A stretch of DNA of 64,000 nt from JAFGXT01 sp963677165 (GTDB taxonomy: Bacteria > Verrucomicrobiota > Lentisphaeria > Victivallales > SZUA-371): NCBI GenBank assembly GCA_963677165.2, contig CAXXSX010000002.1, positions 4,340,001-4,404,000 on the forward strand, in the 5' to 3' direction. Every line of letters starts with the position of its first letter. The first letter of the stretch is position 1. This document shows, one piece after another, positions 43,991 through 53,293 of the stretch. The position numbers and the translations under genes are program-made. The notes below the pieces were generated by a model that searched no databases, was not told the DNA's origin, and saw only the letters and a program-made list of their open reading frames with translations.

Positions 43991-46879
43991 TCATCTTTCG
44001 AGTTTTATTTCTAGTTCGCATGATTTATTGGGAGTTTTTCCAATGGTTCTTGAAAATGCTAACTTTGATTTTACTTGTTGTATAAATTCTTCTATGGCTT
44101 GTTTTATTTGTTTTAGTCGAGAATGAGTAAATTTGGGTTGTTTGGTGTCAAGCAATTCCATGACGGATTTTCGGTCGCCGGAACGTTTGTCGATTTCATA
44201 TAAGTCCAGTTTGTTTTCGCAAAATATTTTTATAGATTCTGTACCTCGAGTTCCGGCAACGTATGCCAGTTTCTTATCGGCATGTAATACCGAATGGCGG
44301 TCAAAGCCGATAATTACGGATTCAAAGGTTGCCCCCTGGGATTTGTGGGATGTTGCAGCATATCCATAACTGATTTGCTTACTTTTTAATATTCTCCCAT
44401 CTTCGGCAATGATATTTCCGGACTTATCAAAATCATTTATCGTGATAACTTCTCCGTTTGTGAATTTTCCTTCTGAATGGTATTCATTTTCTCGGATCAT
44501 GATTTTGTCTCCGACTCCAAGAGCCAGGTTGTGTTCTGCAAAAATATTACAGCTTTTCAATTCCTCTTTGCAGAACAAAACATCTTGATTGTTGGAGTCC
44601 CTCAGAATAAGCCCTTTGCCATGAACAGTTCGCTGAAGATGATATTGATTATGGTGTTGGTCAATAATGATCATTCCTGGCTTATAGTTTTTGTAAACCG
44701 TTTTTTGAGCTTTTGTCCAATTGAGAGACTTCAAGCATATAACTTCCCTTTCTGCTGAAATGATATTTCGGTGTTTTAATTCTGCTCTGATTTTTTCCGC
44801 TATCAAGTCATTTTCTCGATGAGTCGGGTTGACGATGATCGCTGATTTACCAATATCCAATGCATTGAAATATTCCTTAACCATCAGATCATAGCGATTT
44901 CCGGATCTGGCTTCCGTAATACATTGTTGCTGGTCGAGAAAATCAATTGCAGTAGAAACCATTCCTTTTGATAAGGCTTTGGCGACCTTACGATATTTAT
45001 AATCTTTTTGCCTTACAATCTCTTTAATTGAATACTTCTCTATCTCCGAAAATTTCAGAAGCATACGAAATGCATCCCCAGCTTCAACCGCAGAATGTTG
45101 CGACGGATCTCCGGTCAGCAGTAATCGGCAATTATTATCCTGAACCAGTTTGATCAGGTCGTGAATTTGCCGTGTCGATGCGAGACTTGCCTCATCAAGA
45201 ATGACAATAGAACCGTTTTCTATAGGACCATCTTGGAAATCGAGAAGTAACTTCTGCAATGATACTGCATTCAGGAAAGGAGTCGCTGTTTGTGGTTGAT
45301 TATACTTGTTATGTAGTTCATCCCCATCCTGGCGCAATACGTCTCTGGCGGCGTTTGAAGGAGCACAAAGAATAACATTATGATTGCCTTCTACGTGCGT
45401 CCTTACAATTTCGCTCAAGGAAAATGTTTTTCCCGTTCCAGCTTTTCCCACTAGCGCACAAATCTGGTCTTGATTCTGAAGAATGTTTATAACCGCATTA
45501 CGCTGTTCCAGACTTAATTTATCTGATACATCCAGGGATTGCCGGTTCGATTTGAACTTTCCTTTTCCCTGCGATATTGCGTCGATAATAAATGCTTCCT
45601 GTTTCCAGTGTTCCACAGGGGCTATTTCTGAATCTATCTTGATAATCTGATTTTTTAGATAGAAATCATCGATCTGACTGGATATTTCAGGAAAGGATAA
45701 TCCGGTTCCGCAAATAGCATTAATTGCAGTCTCGCTGAATTTATAATCTTTGAGAACACTGTTCCTCTCAAAATGATGGTTTCGGGAAAACTCCAGGGCT
45801 TCTTGAGAATTTAAGGTTTGTCCTTTTAACTGGCCATGAACCTGCTCAAAACTTTTCTCTTTTATCGCTTTTAATGTTGACTGCTGCTGTGGCTCCAAGC
45901 CGTTCCATTGATTGTTTAATACTTCCGGAGTAGTAATCTCAACCAAGGAATTATCACTGGATTTTCTTACTGCATTTACAAATCTTTTTAGGTTATCGAT
46001 TCTTGAGGTTCCTGGCTTGGAATGAGCATTCCAGTATCTTTCAAACTTAGCCAAATCAAATCCACGAGATGCATAAGTGATCTGCTTTTTTTCGCTTCTT
46101 GACAAACTGGTTCCCAGATAATCCTCCGCTTGTTCAATGAGCGCTTCGATGTCTTTCGAACGTGTTGAAAAATGTTCGCAAATATCCGACATGCCGACAA
46201 TTTGCGGAGCATTGTACTGATCAAATTCAATATCATAGCCTCCTGCGATTGCTGCATTGGCAAGTTCATTTCGGTATATGGCGGTAAAATAGCTGCACCG
46301 CTGAAAAAACTCATTGGATTCGATAGCGTAATTTTTGCCGTTTTCAGACGGAGTGGCGTTCAAAACGATTACATGGTCATGTATTTGAGGTTCCAGACTT
46401 CTGTTGCAATCATGCTTGTAGATTGCGGCACAAAGTTCTCCGGTAACTTCCACTCCTTTGTTTTTGTGATTCTGCCTTGCTGTATGTCTTTCCATTTCAT
46501 TAAGCGTTTGAATGACTGCTCTGTTGTGCCATTCTTTGATACGATCATCATTCATGGTGAGAGCCATAACAGAAAAACTTTTTGGAGCCGAGAAGGTGAA
46601 ATCATAGAAATTTCTGCGGTTATTAACCAGAGAATCTCCATCTTTCCTGACCGTGTTATTTCGTTCCGTAAGCTGTGCTCCGGTAATTGCATGAGAATTA
46701 TTGCATAGGGCAGCAAATTCTTCTTCACTGACATTTGCGCCTGAATTTGTCCCAAAACGCTTACAGGCAAAACCGTACCACTTGCCGATTACTTGATGAT
46801 CTTTCTCATAGTAATCATTTGCGCTGAGATGGTTTGTCATGTATTCTGCTCCTCCAACAAAAGCTTTCCCACAGATCAT
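43991..46879 (-). CDS. MobF-family relaxase-helicase (TrwC/TraI type)
   Basis: The 962-residue protein begins with a TrwC relaxase domain (about 1-310): the N-terminal AEYMTNHLSANDYYEKD with candidate nicking tyrosines, the FTFSAPKSFSVMAL block, and the metal site PQIHDHVIVLNAT, reading as a HxH pair with an upstream His. The helicase part has Walker A VGKAGTGKTFSL, Walker B VILDEASLAS and the GDPSQHSAVEAGD motif of RecD-like helicases, ending with SYGYAATSHKSQGATFESV. It nicks at oriT and unwinds the strand for transfer. The gene is the last of a four-gene minus-strand cluster; a single base separates it from the gene before. No coupling protein or secretion genes are present, which marks the element as mobilizable rather than self-transmissible. 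Confidence 0.93.
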   Translation of the reverse strand: MICGKAFVGGAEYMTNHLSANDYYEKDHQVIGKWYGFACKRFGTNSGANVSEEEFAALCNNSHAITGAQLTERNNTVRKDGDSLVNNRRNFYDFTFSAPKSFSVMALTMNDDRIKEWHNRAVIQTLNEMERHTARQNHKNKGVEVTGELCAAIYKHDCNRSLEPQIHDHVIVLNATPSENGKNYAIESNEFFQRCSYFTAIYRNELANAAIAGGYDIEFDQYNAPQIVGMSDICEHFSTRSKDIEALIEQAEDYLGTSLSRSEKKQITYASRGFDLAKFERYWNAHSKPGTSRIDNLKRFVNAVRKSSDNSLVEITTPEVLNNQWNGLEPQQQSTLKAIKEKSFEQVHGQLKGQTLNSQEALEFSRNHHFERNSVLKDYKFSETAINAICGTGLSFPEISSQIDDFYLKNQIIKIDSEIAPVEHWKQEAFIIDAISQGKGKFKSNRQSLDVSDKLSLEQRNAVINILQNQDQICALVGKAGTGKTFSLSEIVRTHVEGNHNVILCAPSNAARDVLRQDGDELHNKYNQPQTATPFLNAVSLQKLLLDFQDGPIENGSIVILDEASLASTRQIHDLIKLVQDNNCRLLLTGDPSQHSAVEAGDAFRMLLKFSEIEKYSIKEIVRQKDYKYRKVAKALSKGMVSTAIDFLDQQQCITEARSGNRYDLMVKEYFNALDIGKSAIIVNPTHRENDLIAEKIRAELKHRNIISAEREVICLKSLNWTKAQKTVYKNYKPGMIIIDQHHNQYHLQRTVHGKGLILRDSNNQDVLFCKEELKSCNIFAEHNLALGVGDKIMIRENEYHSEGKFTNGEVITINDFDKSGNIIAEDGRILKSKQISYGYAATSHKSQGATFESVIIGFDRHSVLHADKKLAYVAGTRGTESIKIFCENKLDLYEIDKRSGDRKSVMELLDTKQPKFTHSRLKQIKQAIEEFIQQVKSKLAFSRTIGKTPNKSCELEIKLER

Positions 46880-46880
46880 G

Positions 46881-47636
46881 TTACCACCTCTTTATCTCGG
46901 CATATGTACCTGGTGAACTATTAAAAGAATAGGTCTTATCGTTTTCCAATTCAACAAAATACCGACCTTCAGCCTGAATAATATGAGGAGTGGCATTATA
47001 CTGCTCAACGATCTTTTCCTTTTCAAGTTTTAAGGCGCTTACCATGTCGGATGAATAAAGTAGATAGATCAATATTATAGCCCCTACAATGATGCCTGTC
47101 GCCAAGAAAAAGGTGATTCCGACTCTAATCCAATACGATTCCAGAGCAGCCCGCTGATCATTTAGAGTTTCCTGGTTATCGGCAATTTTCATATCCAGTC
47201 GAGCTTTTTCTTTTTCCAGTTGATCAATGACTCTTTGCCGTTCCTGAACAGTATGCTGATGCCAAATTGCAATATTGCTTCTTATTTCCTGAAGCAAGGA
47301 TTGACATGAAGATCCCAGTTCTCCAATGTATTTAAACGACTTTTCAATATTTTTACGTTCGGTTACCATCTGATCAATCATTGATCCTGTATACTTTGCG
47401 TATATTCCACTCATCAGCGTAATTTTCACCAGAGGATCGTTATCATCTGTCACGTGCATATACCTTAAATCACTAAGTAATTTTACCTTATCGGCATCAG
47501 AGAGTTTTAATTCCTGGATTATCAGTTCAAGGGCATTGCGTTGGGAAGATGTTTGCTCTTTTATGCTGAAATCGTCAACATTAGAGTCCGATGCTTGTGG
47601 CGTTTTTGCTGTTGGCTTGTGAGGATTTTTATTCAT
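46881..47636 (-). CDS. Membrane-anchored coiled-coil protein of the mobilization cluster
   Basis: This 251-residue protein contains a coiled-coil region (about 105-155, RQRVIDQLEKEKARLDMKIAD) followed by one strong membrane helix (VGITFFLATGIIVGAIILIYLLY) and a ~50-residue C-terminal part. The N-terminal ~100 residues are polar and soluble. No family is recognised with certainty; MobE/TraQ-like accessory membrane proteins occur at this place in mobilizable elements. It lies between the ParA-like ATPase (3-bp gap) and the relaxase (1-bp gap), so it probably helps bring the relaxase complex to a helper conjugation pore. That role is inference from position. Confidence 0.55.
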   Translation of the reverse strand: MNKNPHKPTAKTPQASDSNVDDFSIKEQTSSQRNALELIIQELKLSDADKVKLLSDLRYMHVTDDNDPLVKITLMSGIYAKYTGSMIDQMVTERKNIEKSFKYIGELGSSCQSLLQEIRSNIAIWHQHTVQERQRVIDQLEKEKARLDMKIADNQETLNDQRAALESYWIRVGITFFLATGIIVGAIILIYLLYSSDMVSALKLEKEKIVEQYNATPHIIQAEGRYFVELENDKTYSFNSSPGTYAEIKRW

Positions 47637-47639
47637 TTT

Positions 47640-48341
47640 TCAGCTCCATAGTCCTTTACAGTTTTCAAGTTCTTCGAATATCTGATTTCTCCAGAGCTCA
47701 AGGCGACATCTTGCTGACAACTTTTTAAATTTCGGATGATCTGACTTCATTGCCTGGGTTAGTGTGTAGCCGTAGTTTTCCAGTTCTGTCTGCCATTCTG
47801 GAATTCTGGCTTTAAAGAATATTTCATACGGAGAGAAAGCTTGGCGAAATCTCTCCGCGTTTTTACTGGTTTCCCATAGCTTTGGTTCTCCCTGAAAGTT
47901 GTTCAGAGCAATAAGATACTGAACATTATTTTGTAAATGGTTAGCCCAACCAAACACCGTTTCAAGTGAACCAGGATTTGCAGTTATAGTACCGACCGCA
48001 GTAAAAATTATATCAAGGCTTCGAGCCGCCTGATACATTTCAGAGAACCATTGAATCAGATCAAAGCCTGATCCAGCCCCCAAGTCTGCCAAAACGATAG
48101 CATTATCCTCAGACTGAGTTGAATCGATGAAGATATCCAGTCCATCCGGCTGACGGATATCGACTTTTTGCGCTTCCGGAAAATAATGAGAGAAACTACC
48201 TTTCATCTTGTTTTCCATATCGCAATCGAGCAGAACTACTGGTATCTGGTTGTGTTTGAAGTATTCTGCAAGATTGACCATGAATGCAGTCTTACCGACT
48301 CCGCCTTTTCCGCCCATTGTGAAAATCACTTGATTTTTCAT
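47640..48341 (-). CDS. ParA/MinD-like ATPase of the mobilization cluster
   Basis: The 233-residue protein has the deviant Walker A KGGVGKTAF at residues 12-20, Asp at VVLLDCDMENK, and the AAxNPGSLETVF and LIALNNFQGEPK segments of the ParA/MRP fold. A good ribosome site (AGGAGG) precedes ATG 48341. ParA-like proteins inside mobilization clusters are thought to position the relaxase complex or keep the excised form in dividing cells. No ParB is visible, which favours the mobilization role. Its neighbours are the DNA-binding accessory gene upstream and the coiled-coil membrane protein downstream. Confidence 0.8.
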   Translation of the reverse strand: MKNQVIFTMGGKGGVGKTAFMVNLAEYFKHNQIPVVLLDCDMENKMKGSFSHYFPEAQKVDIRQPDGLDIFIDSTQSEDNAIVLADLGAGSGFDLIQWFSEMYQAARSLDIIFTAVGTITANPGSLETVFGWANHLQNNVQYLIALNNFQGEPKLWETSKNAERFRQAFSPYEIFFKARIPEWQTELENYGYTLTQAMKSDHPKFKKLSARCRLELWRNQIFEELENCKGLWS

Positions 48342-48364
48342 GCTATGTTTCCTCCTGTGCTATT

Positions 48365-48694
48365 TTAGAATGGTTTATTGAGATCAAAAATTACTTTATT
48401 CTGACTTTTTGTTTTCGATTTTTCCTTTGTCTGTGATTGTTTTGAGGATGGGGCATTCCTGGCTGAATTATTTAACTCCTGATTATCCAAGGGATGCTTT
48501 TTTAGATATGCTGATATCGCTTGTTGAGATATTTGAATTCCAGCATTGCAGAAAACCGTTGCCATCTGCTGTTGGGTGAAATACCTCTTTTTCATTTCTA
48601 CCAGAACATCCCGATAGTCGTCAAGTATTCCTCGACGATCCCCTTTCATGGAATGAACTTTCTCAAGCATTTCTGTTTTTATATCGATTGTCAT
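48365..48694 (-). CDS. Small DNA-binding mobilization accessory protein (TraK/MobC-like)
   Basis: The 109-residue basic protein has a helix-turn-helix-like segment, TQQQMATVFCNAGIQISQQAISAYLKKH, of the type seen in TraK-like oriT-binding proteins, followed by a Lys/Ser/Gln-rich disordered tail. It heads the cluster with the ParA-like ATPase, membrane protein and relaxase, which supports a role in relaxosome assembly at oriT. The upstream 153-bp gap, with repeats and an inverted repeat, is its likely binding region. The family assignment rests on a short motif and on position. Confidence 0.5.
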   Translation of the reverse strand: MTIDIKTEMLEKVHSMKGDRRGILDDYRDVLVEMKKRYFTQQQMATVFCNAGIQISQQAISAYLKKHPLDNQELNNSARNAPSSKQSQTKEKSKTKSQNKVIFDLNKPF

Positions 48695-48713
48695 AACAGG
48701 TATCCCATTTGTA

Positions 48714-48823
48714 AGTCTATGTATTTGAGTTGTTGAATCCCGTAGACTGTTTGTATCTCATTGGTAACATGATTGTATGCTGATTGTAGAGAATTCTTAG
48801 CTTCAGCTAAGACGTTAGTCTAT
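48714..48823. other. Candidate oriT region
   Basis: The gap between the accessory gene and the replication-type gene holds a perfect 7-bp inverted repeat TCTTAGC/GCTAAGA (48795-48812, TTCA loop) and three AGTCTA elements (48714 and 48817 direct, 48743 inverted). It has no T-tract, so it is not a terminator. The position upstream of the mobilization genes fits oriT. The nick site is not assigned. Confidence 0.35.
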
Positions 48824-48847
48824 ATCAATCAAATCAAGCATTTCTCT

Positions 48848-49783
48848 TTATTCTAAATTTGGATCTACTTCCTTTTTATAGAGTTCATATAGGGTTATAT
48901 CTTTTCCAAAGTTCTCTTGAAAACAGTCTTTTTGACTATCGTACTTAAGTTTTATACCTAATCGTTGTTGAGTCTCATAAGTGAAGTTCTGTTTTTCGTC
49001 TGGACTTAGTTTTTGCCATAGTTTTTGGGCTTCATTGAGAATGTGTTGATACTTCTCCTCTTCAGCTTGTCGCTTTTCTTCGTTCAACATCATTTGCTGC
49101 TTGACCTTTGCTTTTTGTTGTTTGATTTCCTTCTCCTGGTCCAAGTACAAATTCCAGTATATTGTCGCATCTGCTTTATAGCGGTTGGTAATGTAGGAGC
49201 CTCGGAAACGTGTTGATACGCTTGAAATATTATGCTCAAGGCATGTATCCCAGAAATAACAAGCTGAATTCACTGAACCAGACCAATCAATAATATTCTT
49301 AATATTTCCAACCCATCCGCAAGCCTCCAGCTTCATTTTTAAGTCTAAAACACGCTTTTGATCTTGTTTGGTTAAATTATTTATTTCTAAATTTTCTCTT
49401 TGTATATTATTATTTATTTGAGAACTCTTTTGGCCGGATGTCATTCCGTCATTCGCTTTTTTGCTTGACGGCTTGGGACGTTTGGGATTTTCAATAACAA
49501 TATATTTTACTCCGGCAAATCGTTTACTCTTATCTCGTTTCAATATTCTTTTCACATAACCTTTGCTTTCCAGTTCTCTCAGGGCACTTCTGATAGCTTT
49601 TTCCCCATTGTTGAACAAGTTTACCAATTGGTAGAAAAAGAAGCTCCAGTTGTCCGGAAAGCTTAACATTGAAGTGAGTAGCCCTTGGGCTTGCATTGAT
49701 AGATCTGATTCCTGAAGTAGTGAATTTGAAATCTTCGTAAAACAACTTGTGTTTTCTGCGCGAAAGATTTTTTTATCCTGCAT
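48848..49783 (-). CDS. Replication-initiator-like winged-helix protein
   Basis: The N-terminal ~110 residues of this 311-residue protein match the winged-helix region of plasmid/phage replication proteins: FTKISNSLLQESDLSMQAQGLL, SFPDNWSFFFYQLVNLF and AIRSALRELESKGYVKRIL. A low-complexity linker and a helical, charged C-terminal half (KQQKAKVKQQMMLNEEKRQA) follow, possibly DnaD-like. It could start rolling or theta replication of the excised element, or load a helicase. The 1-bp overlap with the HTH gene at 49783 shows they form one transcript, driven from the repeat-rich region 50080-50240. Confidence 0.65.
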   Translation of the reverse strand: MQDKKIFRAENTSCFTKISNSLLQESDLSMQAQGLLTSMLSFPDNWSFFFYQLVNLFNNGEKAIRSALRELESKGYVKRILKRDKSKRFAGVKYIVIENPKRPKPSSKKANDGMTSGQKSSQINNNIQRENLEINNLTKQDQKRVLDLKMKLEACGWVGNIKNIIDWSGSVNSACYFWDTCLEHNISSVSTRFRGSYITNRYKADATIYWNLYLDQEKEIKQQKAKVKQQMMLNEEKRQAEEEKYQHILNEAQKLWQKLSPDEKQNFTYETQQRLGIKLKYDSQKDCFQENFGKDITLYELYKKEVDPNLE

Positions 49784-50022
49784 TATCTTTCTCCTTCAAT
49801 AATTGCATTTACTTCGCTTGCTCGATACATGGCCCAGCCTCCTGTATTGTAATTCTTCAATCGGCCTGTCTTTTCGTATTTCCTGATCAAGTGTCTTGTT
49901 GAACATTGAAGTTTATGGGCTGCATCCTTTCGCGAGATCCACTCGTCAGCTTTTTTCCCCTCATTGTCATTAAGAAGGTTGTCCATCGTTGCGAGAAGCC
50001 GAATTTTGTTTTTGAGATCCAT
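49783..50022 (-). CDS. Small MerR/excisionase-type HTH protein
   Basis: This 79-residue protein carries a helix-turn-helix of the HTH_17/excisionase kind: EWISRKDAAHKLQCSTRHLIRKYEKTGRLKNY, then a wing GWAMYRASEVNAIIE. In integrative elements such proteins direct excision or control the maintenance genes. It is the first gene of the minus-strand unit with the replication-type gene and lies next to a repeat-rich control region. I favour excisionase or regulator. It is far from the integrase gene, so a regulatory role is equally possible. Confidence 0.7.
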   Translation of the reverse strand: MDLKNKIRLLATMDNLLNDNEGKKADEWISRKDAAHKLQCSTRHLIRKYEKTGRLKNYNTGGWAMYRASEVNAIIEGER

Positions 50023-50079
50023 TTCGTTTTTTCCTATTTTTGTTTTTAGATGAAAAGGCTATGCTGACATTGAAATGCT

Positions 50080-50240
50080 AGTATTGTTCCAGTATTTCAA
50101 GTATTGGCAAATTAATATATTTTTAAGCATAAAAAATATTAATAAAACTTGACAAAATTAAAATACTGGTATTTGTTATAATTAAATACCGATTAAATTT
50201 ATGATTTTGAACAGATACTTAAATGCTATAATAAATACTT
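50080..50240. promoter_or_regulatory. Repeat-rich control region between divergent genes
   Basis: AGTATT occurs at 50080, 50091 and 50100, about one helical turn apart. The inverted pair AAATAC-TG-GTATTT spans 50161-50174, and further ATACTT elements lie near 50215 and 50237. TTGACA near 50149 and TATAAT near 50177 are promoter-like but too far apart for a clean pair. The region may hold iterons for the replication-type protein and/or operators of the small HTH protein. Confidence 0.45.
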
Positions 50241-50262
50241 GAATTAAAGTTGATTTGAATAA

Positions 50263-52584
50263 ATGATTGAAGATGGCGACAGATATAAAATAGCTATAGT
50301 AGGTGGAGTTGAGCTCTATAATATGCTCCACGAAGTATTTTTGTTTACCAATATGGTTGATCTATTGTATATAAATCCTTGTTATGAGGATTTATGTCAA
50401 AATAAGCCTCTTTTAATAAGCTGTGATCTAGTCGTTTTCGATTCGTTTTGCGAGATATATTGTCCTGAGTGCTTTCTTCACTGTGAGGTTCAGCGATGCA
50501 ATGAGATCATTCAAAAAGAAATCTCAAAAAAAGAATCAATTTATTATGTTGATGACTTAATGATCATGCTTAAAATAGGTTTATTTGACTTGCTTTTTGG
50601 TGACGAATCGTGTTTGAAGAAATTATTGATATTTTCTCCTGTCTTTAATTCCGAGGCTAGTTTAAGTCTAGATATAAATGATTTTTATAAATCTGGTCCA
50701 AAGAATACAGACGAAAAAATGCATAGATTGAACATTTCTCAAAGGAATTATATATCTAATCTTGTGTTTAATAAAAACCTTATAATTCCTGATCGATATG
50801 TAAAAAAAAATTGTTCATATGGATCAGTTGCTTTATCCACTATTCTCGAATTCCAAAGAGAGGAATCCTCTTATTTGGAGAATACTAGAACTAAATATCA
50901 TAGAATAAAATGTCAAAAACTATTTGGAAATACTGATAACTTTTTATTAAAATGCAATGATGATGAAGTTAATAGTTATAGGATAGTTACAAAAAAAGTT
51001 TTTGATCCTCCCAAAAAGAATTTATTCTATGTTTTACATGACAGTTTAACATTTATTCAGAATGATTTTAAACATATCTATGATCATATTGTTAATTATT
51101 TACATGTCTTTACATGTGAGTTAAGTGATCTTGATAAATATTATACCATTCTTAGCCATATAGATCCTTTAATATATTTATTGCGCAAAAATGATTATGT
51201 CTGGTCAGGGAGGGAGAATCTTGCAGAAAAAAGTAGAGGATCCTATTCCGAAGATGAAAATTGGGAATTTAATAAGCTTATATCAGAATATAATCGTTTG
51301 CAAACGAAAGCAGGGAGAGACATAATTCAACTGAATAGTCCCGTTCATTCTTCTTTTAAGAAAGATATAATACTCGCCTCTAAAGATAAATATTCGAATT
51401 ACGTGATATATGGAGAGAGTGGTTCAGGTAAGGAGTCTAGTGCTGAATTGATTCATTATGCTACTTTTGGATTTGATAACAAGAAGATTGTAAAAGAAAA
51501 TTGTGCTATGCTTGATCCATCATTGGCTGCATCAAGAATTTTCGGGCATCGTAAAGGTGCCTTTACTGGCGCATATAAAGATTTTTCCGGCCTAATATCA
51601 AGGGCTCAAAATGGAACATTATTTTTGGATGAAATTCATTTGTTGCCCGATGAGGTATTGGGGAAGTTGTTAAGGTATATTGAAACTGGTGAATTTCTGC
51701 GTGTTGGACAAAATACGCCAGAAAAGGTGAATGCAAAAATAGTTATTGCAACCAATAATATGGAATTCCTAAAAAAGAAAGAGATAGTTAAATCAGGCTT
51801 TTTGCAGAGGTTTAGAAAAATATTATATTTACCTCCTGTAAGATACTGGGGAATGAAAAGTTTAAGTTTCTTGGTCGAAAAAAGTATTCAGTCGGTTGTT
51901 GGATCTTACTGTAAAAATAACTCAGTTTTGATAGAATTTTGTAATGTAAAAAACTATTATAGTTTGAGTTGTGATATCATCAATAGTTCGCCTCGTGAAC
52001 TGAATGCTGAAATTGATTCGACAGTCAAGGATAAATTATCTGGACAATTGCCTAAATTACCGGCGTTCCCTACATCAAAGACTAAAAATTCAGAGGCTGC
52101 CTTTAAAAAGCATGCTGAAGTTAAGAAACAAATATGGAAATTGTGTAGTCGCCCCAAATCAGCAATTTTCTATTATGTTTTAAGAAAACGTCTTTTGAAA
52201 CATTGCACGCATAAGGAGTGGCGTGACACAAATGTTAGAGGAATCAAAAATTTCATACATGAGTTTGTGTTAAATTTTATCTATTATCATCCAGATATTG
52301 TTTACGAGAAGAACGTTGAGCCAATTAAAGGAAAACGAGGTCGCTCGCGTACAATAGATTTTTTTGAGCTCTATAATATCATGACGAATCCAAGCTCTAG
52401 TCTGGAAAATGGTCGAGAATTACAAAAACATATTGTCAGTCGTTATGGATGTTATCCGCGAAAACAAAACTTACGTAATTATTTATTGGATTATTATGAG
52501 TCTCATACGGACAAAGTAACTGAATTGAGAAATCTTCTCAATGCCAATGGTAAATTTGAAGACTATCCAGATTATAAAATTTAA
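50263..52584 (+). CDS. Sigma54-activator-like AAA+ protein with unusual flanking domains
   Basis: The central domain of this 773-residue protein (about 365-570) is a sigma54-interaction AAA+ module: Walker A YGESGSGKESS, the GAFTGA loop in full (HRKGAFTGAYKD), Walker B GTLFLDEIHLL and FLQRFRKILYLPP. The GAFTGA loop touches sigma54, so it should activate a -24/-12 promoter. The N-terminal ~360 residues match no sensor I know; the first ~110 have a receiver-like strand pattern (YKIAIVGG, LVVFDSF). The C-terminal ~190 residues lack a recognisable Fis-type HTH. It stands alone between the replication-type genes and the HepT/MntA pair. A role in switching on defence or transfer genes is inference. 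Confidence 0.8.
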   Translation: MIEDGDRYKIAIVGGVELYNMLHEVFLFTNMVDLLYINPCYEDLCQNKPLLISCDLVVFDSFCEIYCPECFLHCEVQRCNEIIQKEISKKESIYYVDDLMIMLKIGLFDLLFGDESCLKKLLIFSPVFNSEASLSLDINDFYKSGPKNTDEKMHRLNISQRNYISNLVFNKNLIIPDRYVKKNCSYGSVALSTILEFQREESSYLENTRTKYHRIKCQKLFGNTDNFLLKCNDDEVNSYRIVTKKVFDPPKKNLFYVLHDSLTFIQNDFKHIYDHIVNYLHVFTCELSDLDKYYTILSHIDPLIYLLRKNDYVWSGRENLAEKSRGSYSEDENWEFNKLISEYNRLQTKAGRDIIQLNSPVHSSFKKDIILASKDKYSNYVIYGESGSGKESSAELIHYATFGFDNKKIVKENCAMLDPSLAASRIFGHRKGAFTGAYKDFSGLISRAQNGTLFLDEIHLLPDEVLGKLLRYIETGEFLRVGQNTPEKVNAKIVIATNNMEFLKKKEIVKSGFLQRFRKILYLPPVRYWGMKSLSFLVEKSIQSVVGSYCKNNSVLIEFCNVKNYYSLSCDIINSSPRELNAEIDSTVKDKLSGQLPKLPAFPTSKTKNSEAAFKKHAEVKKQIWKLCSRPKSAIFYYVLRKRLLKHCTHKEWRDTNVRGIKNFIHEFVLNFIYYHPDIVYEKNVEPIKGKRGRSRTIDFFELYNIMTNPSSSLENGRELQKHIVSRYGCYPRKQNLRNYLLDYYESHTDKVTELRNLLNANGKFEDYPDYKI

Positions 52585-52631
52585 ATGTATGTTTGATTTG
52601 ACGAGATGCGCATGTGGCAAAGGAAAACAAC

Positions 52632-53006
52632 CTAACTGAGATCCTGATCAATGCTTTTTTTAGCTGATTGATATTCTGGAAGTGCTTTGATTTTTGCCAA
52701 GACATCTGGGACGTGAGTTTGAGAAATATTCCAAACGTTTATTAAATCAATACCGAAATACTGGTGAATCAGAATATCTCGTAATCCAGCCATGCCTTTC
52801 CAATCAATATCAGGATGTTTGTCGCGAAAGTCATCGGTAATATTTTTTGCTGCTTCTCCGATAATTTCATAGTTTCTGACAACAGCATCTTGGACAAGGG
52901 TATTCATTGAGAATGCTTCTTCATCAATTTCATGCAGATATTCTGCAATCTTTTCTAGTGATGATGCAATGTGGAGAAGGAATATTCCATTATCTCTAAA
53001 GGTCAT
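52632..53006 (-). CDS. hepT: HepT-like ribonuclease toxin
   Basis: This 124-residue helical protein has the HEPN signature of the HepT/DUF86 family: AVVRNYEIIGEAAKNI and the catalytic R-x4-6-H-x-Y/F motif in GLRDILIHQYFGID. HepT proteins cleave RNA and are silenced by their MntA partner through AMPylation near the active site (established for the family). The start overlaps the mntA stop (53003-53006), as is usual for this pair, so the toxin is made only with its antitoxin. It lies at the right end of the island, where it can both stabilise the element and act against phages. Confidence 0.9.
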   Translation of the reverse strand: MTFRDNGIFLLHIASSLEKIAEYLHEIDEEAFSMNTLVQDAVVRNYEIIGEAAKNITDDFRDKHPDIDWKGMAGLRDILIHQYFGIDLINVWNISQTHVPDVLAKIKALPEYQSAKKSIDQDLS

Positions 53007-53293
53007 AATGCAATGGCCTCAGAAAGTACGTTCTTACGAATATATGGATGGAGCCCACGTTTTGATACTATATCAACTTTGCAGTTTAATAGCTCTGTTA
53101 CTTCATCCTTAATGTGTACCTGGTCAAATAAGGTTGCATTCGGCAGGAATTCAACAAGAAGGTCAATGTCACTTTCGGGCGTTTCCTCTTTACGGGCACA
53201 GGAACCGAAGACATAAATCTTTTCGGCATTATATCTCTTCGCAATCTGGTAAATTTTAGATTTTAATTGATTTAATCTGTCTAGCTGACACAT
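53003..53293 (-). CDS. mntA: MntA-like nucleotidyltransferase antitoxin
   Basis: The 96-residue minimal nucleotidyltransferase has the pattern VFGSCARKEETPESDIDLLVEF: GS, then the Asp pair D-x-D that binds metal. It transfers AMP to the HepT tyrosine in characterised pairs. It is the first gene of the two-gene unit and overlaps hepT by 4 bp. The length and the order antitoxin-toxin are typical. The last gene before attR, it is followed by ~260 bp without genes. Confidence 0.9.
   Translation of the reverse strand: MCQLDRLNQLKSKIYQIAKRYNAEKIYVFGSCARKEETPESDIDLLVEFLPNATLFDQVHIKDEVTELLNCKVDIVSKRGLHPYIRKNVLSEAIAL

Noticed and set aside
47640..48341. Plasmid partition ParAB locus
   Set aside because: No ParB partner or centromere repeats are next to it; the gene lies within the mobilization cluster.
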